Origin: an uncultured Christensenellaceae bacterium
GTDB taxonomy: Bacteria; Bacillota; Clostridia; Christensenellales; Borkfalkiaceae
Direction of reading: 5' to 3'
DNA: 29,549 bases
Assembly (NCBI GenBank): GCA_910587625.1
Contig: CAJUMW010000004.1
Span: forward strand, 104,329 to 133,877
Below, piece after piece: positions 23,184 through 29,549 of this stretch (positions are counted from its first letter, which is position 1; each line of letters opens with the position of its first letter). A model generated the notes under the pieces. It did not search any database. It worked only from the letters and a program-made list of their open reading frames with translations, and had not been told where the DNA came from. The position numbers and the translations under genes are program-made.

Positions 23184-23309
23184 AATATTTTTACGGTATG
23201 CCTTTATCGCGCCGAACAGCATTTTTTGTGTTTTTCCTTGAACGCCAAAAAACGCCGTATGTAACCATAGGCGCAAGATAACCGTATTATTTATTTTTTT
23301 AAATCGCCG

Positions 23310-24422
23310 TTATGCCGTTAATGGTGGAATATCACTTATCGTCATTTGTTCAGTAAAGCGAATTCGTCTTTGCCCTAATACGTCCATTTTCCAATTAACC
23401 ACGTCGTCGAACAAAACATATTTCGTTACAAAATCTTGATACGAAGTTGCTATATCGTGTTTATCCAACTTCATATATACTTCCGCAGGAACGCCGCGAC
23501 TATAAACTATACGTTCATTATCCTTGCCCATATATTTTAAAATATAGTCAACGGCACGTCCTCGACTTACCGACAAATCAGACAATTCGTCGAAGTCGTT
23601 TACGCCGAATCGCTTTGCGAAAAACGAATTTTCGTGCCTTGTACTCATTTCGTGCTTTGCCGTACTGTATTCGGTTTTTTCTTCTATCTTGCCGACCATT
23701 TCGCCGCGCGGCACATAAATTATCGCGTGGAAGTGCAAGCGGCCCGTTTCGGGCGCGTGTTCAAACACGCCGATATAATTCCAACCGCGCCGACAATGCA
23801 AGTGAGATAAACACATACGCAACTTCTTCCGGAACAATTCGGGCGTAAGTTTACCGCCGCCGCGAACGGTTTTATTTTCGTCGTAAGTGAACGTTACAAA
23901 GTAAGACCACTTGTTAAGATACGCCTTACGCTTGCAACGCTTTTCACGCGCATAATAATTGTGTAACGAATTTTCTATCATTTCCGTCACCCAATTATCC
24001 AAGTCCTTATATTTAGGATATTCAGCCTGCACAAGCGGTTTAATGAAGTTAAAAAACTTATCTTTATAACGCCGTTTCAAGCGTATGCCGCTTTTTACGG
24101 CTTGTTGCCATACGCTGTCGTAAAATTCTTCCATTTCACCGCGCGTTTTAGTTTGTTTAGGCAACGGCGGTACAGGAACGCATTTTTCGCGCTTTTCACG
24201 CATAATGCGTTCAAACAGTTTTTCTTTCTGTTCGTCCGTCAGTTGACGTGAAGTCGTTTGCGGCTCAATTTCTTTCGGCTTACGGCGTTCTTGACGTAAA
24301 CACAGCGTGCCGACGTGGTGACTACCGTCGTGATACACCTTGTAAGTCCTTGTTTTCGTATCGTCAAAAATAAGGAACGGACACACTGCACCGTCATTTA
24401 ATTCTATCAAATTAGTATTCAT
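23310..24422 (-). CDS. HUH-family rolling-circle replication initiator (Rep)
   Basis: 370 residues. The basic N-terminal half (to about 165) precedes an HUH endonuclease domain. It has motif 1 FVTFTYDE (175-182), motif 2 GRLHFHAIIY (227-236, His-hydrophobic-His) and motif 3 DYILKYMGK (292-300) with Tyr293 and Tyr297 as nicking candidates, followed by a YSRG segment (307-310). It nicks the plus origin and starts single-strand DNA synthesis, as in filamentous phages, microviruses and small plasmids. The ribosome site AAGGAAAG lies 5-6 bases before the ATG. A strong hairpin lies in its leader. The candidate origin sits directly downstream. Confidence 0.88.
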   Translation of the reverse strand: MNTNLIELNDGAVCPFLIFDDTKTRTYKVYHDGSHHVGTLCLRQERRKPKEIEPQTTSRQLTDEQKEKLFERIMREKREKCVPVPPLPKQTKTRGEMEEFYDSVWQQAVKSGIRLKRRYKDKFFNFIKPLVQAEYPKYKDLDNWVTEMIENSLHNYYAREKRCKRKAYLNKWSYFVTFTYDENKTVRGGGKLTPELFRKKLRMCLSHLHCRRGWNYIGVFEHAPETGRLHFHAIIYVPRGEMVGKIEEKTEYSTAKHEMSTRHENSFFAKRFGVNDFDELSDLSVSRGRAVDYILKYMGKDNERIVYSRGVPAEVYMKLDKHDIATSYQDFVTKYVLFDDVVNWKMDVLGQRRIRFTEQMTISDIPPLTA

Positions 24423-24453
24423 AATTCTTTCCTTGTCGGTTGCGCGAATTTAA

Positions 24454-24486
24454 AGGGGGTAAAGAACGTGTAGACCTTTACCCCCT
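24454..24486 (-). other. Hairpin in the Rep leader
   Basis: A perfect 11-bp inverted repeat AGGGGGTAAAG/CTTTACCCCCT with an 11-base loop, about 32 bases upstream of the Rep start. It may attenuate Rep expression or be a second replication hairpin. A weaker A/T hairpin is near 24567-24590. Confidence 0.6.
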
Positions 24487-24617
24487 AAAAGCGGCTCGCC
24501 TGCGCCTCGCACTCGCTTTTTACACCCCTACAAATATTCGCGCATAATAGCAAGGGCGGCAGACCTACTTTTTTAAGCTGATAAAAAGGAAGTCCGTCAG
24601 TTACCGAGCGTTACCGC

Positions 24618-24893
24618 TTACAATATACCGTATGAAGTAATATCGTTAAGCCGTTCTATAAAGGGTTTACCGTCAATCATAAACTGTTCAAAGAAAAATT
24701 CGGGGATACTATAAATATACTCTTTCGCATTTTCCGTATTTTCCCTTGCACATATTCCACCGTCAACGGTTTCAATAAAATATTCTTTTCCTAAACACTC
24801 AAATTCAATTTCAGTACCACGAGAAAAACTTATCAACAAATCAATGATAAATTCCAAATCTTCCTTATCCAAATCGTATTTTCTAATATCCAT
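24618..24893 (-). CDS. Small acidic protein, immunity-like
   Basis: 91 residues, strongly acidic, no membrane segment. It begins MDIRKYDLDKEDLEFIIDLL, then has a short beta pattern (EIEFECLGKEYFIETVDGG) and an end FMIDGKPFIERLNDI. This alternation is common in small immunity-type or antitoxin-like proteins encoded next to basic toxins, though no family is proven. Its ATG overlaps the end of the preceding basic gene by 11 bases, so translation is coupled. Confidence 0.5.
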   Translation of the reverse strand: MDIRKYDLDKEDLEFIIDLLISFSRGTEIEFECLGKEYFIETVDGGICARENTENAKEYIYSIPEFFFEQFMIDGKPFIERLNDITSYGIL

Positions 24894-25224
24894 TATTCCA
24901 ACCTTTCCTTTTTCGTTTTGCTTTATTTACTTCGCGCCGTTCTTTCCTTGTAAGTTTCCTATGTTCAGAAGAACGGGGCTGTATTTTATTTTTTACGTTT
25001 ATATCGTGCGCGTGGTCATAACCAACACCGCAAGTATGCTTTGTATCTAAATCAACAAAAGCATTTCCGTCCTTACCGAATTTGCGGCGGCTTTTAAACC
25101 GTCCGTTTCGCTTGTCGTATGTATCTAAATTTGTATTCGGCGCACCGTATAAAGGTGTAGTGCCTTTATCGTCTTTGCCACCTTTAAATAAATGAAAGAA
25201 ATTTCTTTTTTGCTTTCTGCTCAT
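24883..25224 (-). CDS. Small very basic protein, DNA-binding or toxin-like
   Basis: 113 residues, rich in Lys and Arg, especially the first 20 and last 30 residues (LTRKERREVNKAKRKRKGW). The central part KFGKDGNAFVDLDTKH followed by GVGYDHAHDI resembles the His/Asp-rich end seen in some polymorphic toxin domains (type 24-like), a weak match by eye. In a filamentous phage this place could also hold a single-strand DNA-binding protein. The ribosome site AAGGTGG precedes the ATG. The acidic partner gene overlaps its stop. Repeat copy R3 lies upstream. Confidence 0.5.
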   Translation of the reverse strand: MSRKQKRNFFHLFKGGKDDKGTTPLYGAPNTNLDTYDKRNGRFKSRRKFGKDGNAFVDLDTKHTCGVGYDHAHDINVKNKIQPRSSEHRKLTRKERREVNKAKRKRKGWNNGY

Positions 25225-25265
25225 AGTTTACCACCTTGTAAGTATTTTTTCAAGCGTTTATTTGC

Positions 25266-25355
25266 GCCGCTTGTTCGCGCAGCACATTGACCCAGAAACT
25301 AACAACCGGACGTTAAGCCAGGAACTTAACCCAGCTTGCAAGCCATGTTGTTAAA
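25266..25355. repeat. Structured repeat, copy R3
   Basis: About 80 bases matching the block at 21869-21945: GCGCAGCACATTGACCCAG, CTAACAACC, then AAGCCAGGAACTTAACCCAG and CTTGCAAGCCATGTT. It lies within about 12 bases of the ATPase stop codon, as R2 lies within a few bases of the transposase stop. On the minus strand it can form a GTTAAG/CTTAAC hairpin and a GCGC hairpin. Confidence 0.75.
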
Positions 25356-25366
25356 TCTGTCAATGA

Positions 25367-27523
25367 TTACTTTATCAAAACTTTATGTACGTCATACTGA
25401 AAAAAGCTATGCTGCTTTTGCAGTTCTTCGTCCGTTGCCATTATGCCTGCATATTCTTCTATATCGTTAATGCCGACAGTATTCAATTTGCCCCTTGCGG
25501 CATAAATACCGCTTAAACAGTCCGTTGCATAACGTTCAGACCATATCTTTTTAGACTGAATATAATATTTACGTTTTAATGCTTCGTCATTGTTACGCCC
25601 TTGTTCAATACTTAAAGTCAGTTTGGAACAGCCAAATAAATTATTTACACGTTCACGATGCGAACGAAGTCTTGCAACGATATTCTTCATTAAGTACATA
25701 GGCAAGGTATAATCGCCCCTATCGTGACGGTAATTAAGATAATGCTTGTCAAACTTATTGATAATAAAGCCTGCAACCAAATCGAACAACCAGAACGTAG
25801 AGAAGAACGGCAGAACGGGGGACATTTCGCCCTTTTCCTTAATGCTTAATTTTTCGCCAAGTCCAAGCGTGGATATTCCGAGTTCTTCAAAACGCTGTAA
25901 GTCAGACAACATTATAAGAAAGCACCTGCGCCCGATATTTACGGCGTGACGGCACATCATAGTATTTAAATCAAACAAATCGTTTTGTTGATTACAGTCC
26001 GTAAGATTTGCCTTTTTCTCATTTAACTTTTTAGAATTTGACCTTTCTTTATCTATTTCGGATATAACGTAAACGCCGAAGCCGAAAGCGTAACGGTTAG
26101 GATTGTCTTGTATCATAACCGTTCCAAGCCTTAACATATCATAATCGATAATATGAGAATGACGGGAATAGCTTTCCATAAGCCTGCTATCACGTTTAAA
26201 GAAGTCCGTATTCCATAAAGGGAAGTTGCCTAAATCGTCAATAAGATTATCCGAACGTATTGAATAGTTAGATATAAGCAAAGCGCATTGACGGGTATAT
26301 ATCAGATAGGCGCAAGCATAATCTTCTATCGCTTGCCATACGGATATATTTTTTAATTCGTCGTTATATATCAACCCGTATCTTTCGTAGTCATAACCCC
26401 AAATTCTATATTTGCAAGGCTTCCGCAACCATTTAAGATATTTACTGCGTATGACTTTACGGCAACTCCACACGTCATAAATTCTATGCTTACGAAACAT
26501 TTTCTTTAAGAACAATTCAAGATTTATCCAAACGAAATTCGGAAAGTGAAAGTCACTTTCAATTATAACTTCCAACGCCATATCCCGAAGTTTAACTTCA
26601 CCCGATAAAGCAACGTCCGTTATAAATTGTGTTTTACCTGCACCCATAGTTCCGTCAACAGTACTTGAAACGCCCCGTTCATTTAAAAAGCCACGATTAC
26701 AACGTTCGTGATGGTCTAAGCGGTCAAATGCTATTTTACGGGCAACCAAATTCAACACAACGATTATTATTACCGCCCATATCAAGTTTGGAATAAAGTC
26801 TATCATTACGGATAAGTCCATAAGCAACTTTACAAGCTGTATATAAATCGTTGCTGTATTTAACGCCGCAGAAAAATACAAAAAGTAAGCGAAGAACGAA
26901 ATCACTATGCTTATGATATTAAAGCTATACGCCCATATCCAAGCCAAGATTTTAAAGTAATAACTGTTTTCACGAACGAAACCGAAGAAGTCTATAAACC
27001 AATTTTTTACAGGCTTACAGACCTTTAATTCAAAGCGTTTAAAACGAATAAGAGCTTTGCTTTCCTTGCCGTAGTCGTTATTCTGTTTACGCGGAATAAA
27101 AGTATTCACTATAAACCCGATAAGGAATACGGGCATAATTACAAGAATAATTTTCGTTATGTAGAACAGAACGTCCGCAACCTTTTCCATATATGCCGAA
27201 AAGTTTTCCATTGAAAAGAACGTTGACCAATATCCGCTTAAATTCGTTTTTAATTCTTCCCACGTTCGCGGCAAGTGTAAAGGCAATTCAAAAGGCTGTC
27301 GCGTGAAATCGTTTACCGTAATTTCTCCGTGCAGTCCTAAATCGAAAAATTCCGATATATAGAACTTGCAGGAATTACCGAACGCAATACAGCTTTCCCA
27401 TATCCTTAAATGAGCATAGCGGAAGAAGAACGGAATCAGCGCGATACTTGCACCGATAACGGCTATCATAAACCAATGACGGTAATCTTTCAAAGACTTA
27501 AAATATGTTTTAATTCCTTGCAT
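25367..27523 (-). CDS. Membrane P-loop ATPase, Zot/pI-like phage assembly protein
   Basis: 718 residues from the ATG at 27523; an upstream in-frame start (27568) lies inside the preceding small gene. About four or five membrane helices are near 18-34, 118-141, 190-220 (one or two) and 243-261. The ATPase domain has Walker A GTMGAGKT (291-298) and a Walker B-like strand with acids GVYVISEID (483-491). The domain is flanked by basic stretches. Zot/pI proteins use ATP to extrude the phage through the membrane. Here the membrane part comes before the ATPase and the protein is about twice the usual size, so a T4SS-coupling-protein-like origin is the alternative. Confidence 0.68.
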   Translation of the reverse strand: MQGIKTYFKSLKDYRHWFMIAVIGASIALIPFFFRYAHLRIWESCIAFGNSCKFYISEFFDLGLHGEITVNDFTRQPFELPLHLPRTWEELKTNLSGYWSTFFSMENFSAYMEKVADVLFYITKIILVIMPVFLIGFIVNTFIPRKQNNDYGKESKALIRFKRFELKVCKPVKNWFIDFFGFVRENSYYFKILAWIWAYSFNIISIVISFFAYFLYFSAALNTATIYIQLVKLLMDLSVMIDFIPNLIWAVIIIVVLNLVARKIAFDRLDHHERCNRGFLNERGVSSTVDGTMGAGKTQFITDVALSGEVKLRDMALEVIIESDFHFPNFVWINLELFLKKMFRKHRIYDVWSCRKVIRSKYLKWLRKPCKYRIWGYDYERYGLIYNDELKNISVWQAIEDYACAYLIYTRQCALLISNYSIRSDNLIDDLGNFPLWNTDFFKRDSRLMESYSRHSHIIDYDMLRLGTVMIQDNPNRYAFGFGVYVISEIDKERSNSKKLNEKKANLTDCNQQNDLFDLNTMMCRHAVNIGRRCFLIMLSDLQRFEELGISTLGLGEKLSIKEKGEMSPVLPFFSTFWLFDLVAGFIINKFDKHYLNYRHDRGDYTLPMYLMKNIVARLRSHRERVNNLFGCSKLTLSIEQGRNNDEALKRKYYIQSKKIWSERYATDCLSGIYAARGKLNTVGINDIEEYAGIMATDEELQKQHSFFQYDVHKVLIK

Positions 27524-27524
27524 A

Positions 27525-27623
27525 TCACGCCCCCAACCGCCCGAACGTAAACACAAAATAACCGACAACGATTATTATTAAAATTACCGCAATTATCCTT
27601 ATTACGTTTTTAAAGTTCTTCAT
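27525..27623 (-). CDS. 32-residue hydrophobic peptide, possible minor coat protein
   Basis: A short gene whose TGA lies one base before the ATPase ATG (TGATATG). It codes for MKNFKNVIRI, a membrane helix AVILIIIVVGYFVFTF and the end GRLGA. Length and shape match pVII/pIX-type minor coat proteins of filamentous phages (about 32-33 residues). It could instead be a leader peptide for the ATPase. The ribosome site is AAGG, about 8-9 bases upstream. Confidence 0.6.
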   Translation of the reverse strand: MKNFKNVIRIIAVILIIIVVGYFVFTFGRLGA

Positions 27624-27633
27624 ATAATTAACC

Positions 27634-27662
27634 TTGATTTTATTTTTTTGTTGTGATAAAAT
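27634..27662 (+). promoter_or_regulatory. Promoter for the plus-strand gene inside the element
   Basis: TTGATT, 17 bases, TAAAAT; one or two mismatches from consensus. It points rightward, opposite to all other genes of the element, and begins 11 bases from the start of the 32-residue peptide gene on the other strand. Confidence 0.75.
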
Positions 27663-27691
27663 TTGTATATTCTTTTTGGAGTGATACACTT

Positions 27692-27973
27692 ATGATTTTT
27701 AATTTACTTGCTGATATACAAGACAACTACCAAGCGGGACCGATAGAACCCGTATTTGAAGGCAAAGCAATATCAGACAGCCAATTATGGATAATAGGCA
27801 TAATTGCTTTTGCCGTAATTGTTACAATACTTGCAACGATAATCATATATTGCCTTTACAGCAAAAACGAGAATAGCAAAAAGCTATATAAATACATAAT
27901 CGTAATTGTAGGTATTATCATTGCAATAACGTTCATTATATTAGGCGTTACAGCTTGTAAAGCCATGCGATAA
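27692..27973 (+). CDS. Small two-helix membrane protein sharing a motif with the pIII-like protein
   Basis: 93 residues from the ATG at 27692, which has GGAG about 10 bases upstream; an in-frame ATG at 27653 lies inside the promoter. After a short N-terminus (MIFNLLADI) it carries DNYQAGPIEPVFEGK (about 11-25), then two membrane helices (about 31-53 and 64-86) joined by a charged loop SKNENSKK. The motif agrees at 11 of 15 residues with DNYQTGAIDSVFEGK in the 492-residue protein encoded on the other strand. It is the only opposite-strand gene of the element, has its own promoter and terminator, and is independently expressed. An exclusion, decoy or coat role is possible; none is shown. Confidence 0.65.
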   Translation: MIFNLLADIQDNYQAGPIEPVFEGKAISDSQLWIIGIIAFAVIVTILATIIIYCLYSKNENSKKLYKYIIVIVGIIIAITFIILGVTACKAMR

Positions 27974-27978
27974 AGAGC

Positions 27979-28003
27979 AAGACGGATTTTATCCGTCTTT
28001 TTT
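27979..28003. terminator. Bidirectional terminator between convergent element genes
   Basis: A 9-bp stem AAGACGGAT/ATCCGTCTT with a 3-base loop and T-run on the plus strand. The TAA of the minus-strand pIII-like gene is inside the hairpin, so both convergent genes share it. Confidence 0.85.
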
Positions 28004-29467
28004 CTTACCAATTCTAAATACAGATTTAATTATTTTAAACGGCAAAGAAATCACGTATTTTATTGCTTTTAATATGTAACTTGCAATCTTTCCTAAGGGT
28101 AATACAATATTCAAAACGAATACAACAACCACAACGAAAACAATAAAAAGAACAATAGCAAATATCTTTTCCAATAATTCCATAATGCGGTCAACAGTAT
28201 GTTCTAACCCGTCTTTACCCTCGAAAACTGAGTCAATAGCCCCCGTCTGATAATTATCAACTACACCGAGATTATAGGTAGTGCCTTGACACTTAAAATT
28301 TAAGCGCATAATCGAAACATTAGAAACTTTAACGCCTTTTTCCGTAACCTTGTCACAGGCACTATCTAAAAAGAAAAACGGAACAGTAGTTTTTTTATAT
28401 TCAGTTTCAGCAAAAGCAACGACCCATTGCTTATTAGAAATATTGTTTAATTCATAATCACCGACGCTTTTAAAATCTTTACTATTAGTAACATAATCAA
28501 CAAAACTACTTGCTGTTTGAACACGCTTCCAAGTAAATTCATAACCGAAGAACCAACCTTTATCTTTATTGTTTGTAACGGTTATGTCGTTGCCGTTTTC
28601 GTCTTTTGCATAAATTGTTGTTACCACAGGTTCAGCAGACATTTCACCAAGTGTAAGAGTTTTATCACCGATAAGGTTTCCGCCAACGCTTTCCGTATAT
28701 TCGATAGTATAATTTTGCGTATAATATTCAATATCGATTTGGAACAATTCGCTTATATCCCAATCGGTTGAAAACGCAATATTATGAGAAGTCGTTTCAT
28801 AATCAGTAAGCCACAAACCATACCAATTAAAACCGTCGGGATAAATACCATTAAAACAATACTTATCCGTAATGGTTACAACGTCAACATATTCTTTTGA
28901 ATATGTTACATTACCGTTTAATGTAGTTGCCGTAAAACACGTTGCAACTTGAAAAGACACTTGCTCAACATTATTTTTACTTTCAGTTTCACAGTCTTCA
29001 TCAATATCTTTGACGAACTTACGAAAAATACAAGGTATATCGTAAAAACGTTGACTATAAGGTTTAACGGCAAAATTCTTAACGTAATATTTTTGAAACA
29101 CGCCCGAAGAAGATACAAGCGTTAACCCATAATCTTGCGGTGAATAATTTTCACCAATAGCAGGACTCATACGAATATACGTTGCATTATAAAGCGAATT
29201 CATAGACGGATTATAAACATAAACAAAAAGTTGTTCGCCCTCACCCTCAGCAACAGTTATCACTTCCAAAGAAGTTAATTCAGGACGATACGGATAATTT
29301 TCGGCATTAAAATCTTTATCACGTTGTAAATCTTGCAAAACCTCGTCCGAAGTTTCGGCACTTGCAAGCCTAACGCCGTAAATATCAACGAACGCAATGA
29401 ACGCAACCAAAGCAGAAAGGACGACGGCAGATATTAAATTAAAAATATAGAAAAATTTATTTTTCAT
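27989..29467 (-). CDS. Secreted, C-terminally anchored protein, pIII/adsorption-like
   Basis: 492 residues. Signal peptide (about 1-38, hydrophobic to 30, ending ASAE), then a large extracellular beta-rich region (about 40-400) with few cysteines and many Tyr/Thr/Asn. Next comes the juxtamembrane DNYQTGAIDSVFEGK (404-418), a membrane helix (about 432-455), an amphipathic segment and a basic end (RIGKKKDG). The arrangement is that of filamentous-phage minor coat adsorption proteins, which bind the host receptor and stay anchored until assembly. No receptor-binding family was recognised. A hairpin precedes the gene, as after the major coat gene of Ff phages. It is convergent with the plus-strand two-helix gene. 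Confidence 0.65.
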   Translation of the reverse strand: MKNKFFYIFNLISAVVLSALVAFIAFVDIYGVRLASAETSDEVLQDLQRDKDFNAENYPYRPELTSLEVITVAEGEGEQLFVYVYNPSMNSLYNATYIRMSPAIGENYSPQDYGLTLVSSSGVFQKYYVKNFAVKPYSQRFYDIPCIFRKFVKDIDEDCETESKNNVEQVSFQVATCFTATTLNGNVTYSKEYVDVVTITDKYCFNGIYPDGFNWYGLWLTDYETTSHNIAFSTDWDISELFQIDIEYYTQNYTIEYTESVGGNLIGDKTLTLGEMSAEPVVTTIYAKDENGNDITVTNNKDKGWFFGYEFTWKRVQTASSFVDYVTNSKDFKSVGDYELNNISNKQWVVAFAETEYKKTTVPFFFLDSACDKVTEKGVKVSNVSIMRLNFKCQGTTYNLGVVDNYQTGAIDSVFEGKDGLEHTVDRIMELLEKIFAIVLFIVFVVVVVFVLNIVLPLGKIASYILKAIKYVISLPFKIIKSVFRIGKKKDG

Positions 29468-29549
29468 AATAAAATCTATGGCGGTTGACCTTTACCAACC
29501 GCCACGCCTTTAATTTATTTAATTTTTTGAAATTGTCAGACATTTGTTT
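29462..29549 (-). CDS. Possible 3' end of an upstream element gene
   Basis: A minus-strand frame is open from the window edge through the hairpin to a TAA at about 29462. It reads, in part, MSDNFKKLNKLKAWRLVK, then VNRHRFYYEK. Its stop overlaps the start of the pIII-like gene. It is basic and short, and could be a real C-terminus or chance. Confidence 0.25.
29480..29503. terminator. Hairpin upstream of the pIII-like gene
   Basis: A perfect 8-bp stem GGCGGTTG/CAACCGCC with an 8-base loop, 13 bases before the ATG on the minus strand. In Ff phages a terminator separates the major coat gene from gene III, so this may mark the end of a coat gene lying just outside the window. The flanking T-run on the minus strand is short. 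Confidence 0.5.

Larger units (their letters stand above)
22992..23309. other. Gene-free, hairpin-rich region between Rep and transposase
   Basis: 318 bases without a convincing gene. It contains a large compound hairpin (23048-23106), a terminator-like hairpin (23142-23183), and AT-rich flanks. In a rolling-circle phage this is where an origin or packaging signal would be expected. Open frames across it are dominated by these palindromes. Confidence 0.6.
21651..29549 (-). mobile_element. Inovirus-like (filamentous phage) provirus, left part
   Basis: From the end of the TIGR04086-type gene to the right edge, almost all genes lie on the minus strand and differ in character from the host genes. 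They are an IS30 transposase, an HUH Rep, small proteins, a membrane P-loop ATPase resembling Zot/pI, a tiny hydrophobic peptide and a large secreted protein with a C-terminal anchor. This set and order fit filamentous phages; IS30-type transposases are known in Spiroplasma plectroviruses. The left boundary is between 21651 and about 21800. The right boundary and the presumed major coat gene are not in the window. Alternatives are a plasmid-like or conjugative element with a coupling-type ATPase. Confidence 0.65.

Noticed and set aside
22924..23276. Minus-strand frames of 82 and 86 residues upstream of the transposase
   Set aside because: They run across the large palindromes and repeat-rich spacer, have no ribosome site and no protein-like composition.
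23447..23848. 133-residue plus-strand frame
   Set aside because: Antisense to the Rep gene, basic and low in conserved features; a shadow frame.
21804..25355. CRISPR array
   Set aside because: Only three diverged repeat units exist, unequally spaced and longer than CRISPR repeats, with no spacers and no cas genes.

Overview
The window looks like a chromosomal segment of an anaerobic, probably spore-forming Clostridia-type Firmicute. The evidence is a complete spoIIAA-spoIIAB-sigF operon, a CarD-type regulator, Gram-positive lipoproteins and consensus sigma-A promoters with AGGAG ribosome sites. It does not fix the genus.

Bases 1-8700 hold housekeeping and small accessory genes on the plus strand: the 3' end of ribF, an endonuclease IV-like TIM barrel, an Xaa-Pro peptidase, efp, dtd, a metallo-beta-lactamase-fold hydrolase and a DUF5662-type gene. 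Two small minus-strand genes follow, then a three-gene ABC importer (lipoprotein, permease, ATPase) and mscL. Bases 8700-11800 are more accessory. They contain an ABC-F gene collapsed by an internal deletion, a small 2x[4Fe-4S] ferredoxin, a 383-residue helical protein of unknown role behind a perfect sigma-A promoter, a P-loop kinase-like gene, a membrane-protein remnant beside two large hairpins, and an XRE regulator with two membrane helices. Bases 11830-12580 carry a five-gene tRNA operon on the minus strand (Met-Asp-Phe-Thr-Tyr) with its promoter and terminator.

Bases 12700-21650 return to core genes: spoIIAA-spoIIAB-sigF, a CarD-like gene on the opposite strand, a class I/II aminotransferase, ruvC-ruvA-ruvB-queA-tgt (branch migration and queuosine tRNA modification), yajC, and a TIGR04086-type membrane gene whose ribosome site lies inside the terminator that precedes it.

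From about 21,650 to the right edge the window enters a mobile element that I read as a partial filamentous-phage (inovirus-like) provirus. On the minus strand, in transcription order, it has a secreted C-terminally anchored protein (pIII-like), a 32-residue membrane peptide, a 718-residue membrane P-loop ATPase (Zot/pI-like), a basic/acidic overlapping gene pair, an HUH rolling-circle Rep, a hairpin-rich putative origin, and an IS30-family transposase at the left end. One small membrane gene runs the opposite way under its own promoter and shares a juxtamembrane motif with the pIII-like protein. An approximately 80-bp diverged direct repeat sits just downstream of both the transposase and ATPase stop codons, bracketing the Rep/origin/transposase block. 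The right end of the element, and probably its major coat gene, lie outside the window.

The element's identity rests on gene content and order read by eye, with no database search. The shared motif, the bracketing repeats, the membrane-rich ATPase and the basic/acidic gene pair are the parts most likely to be undescribed.
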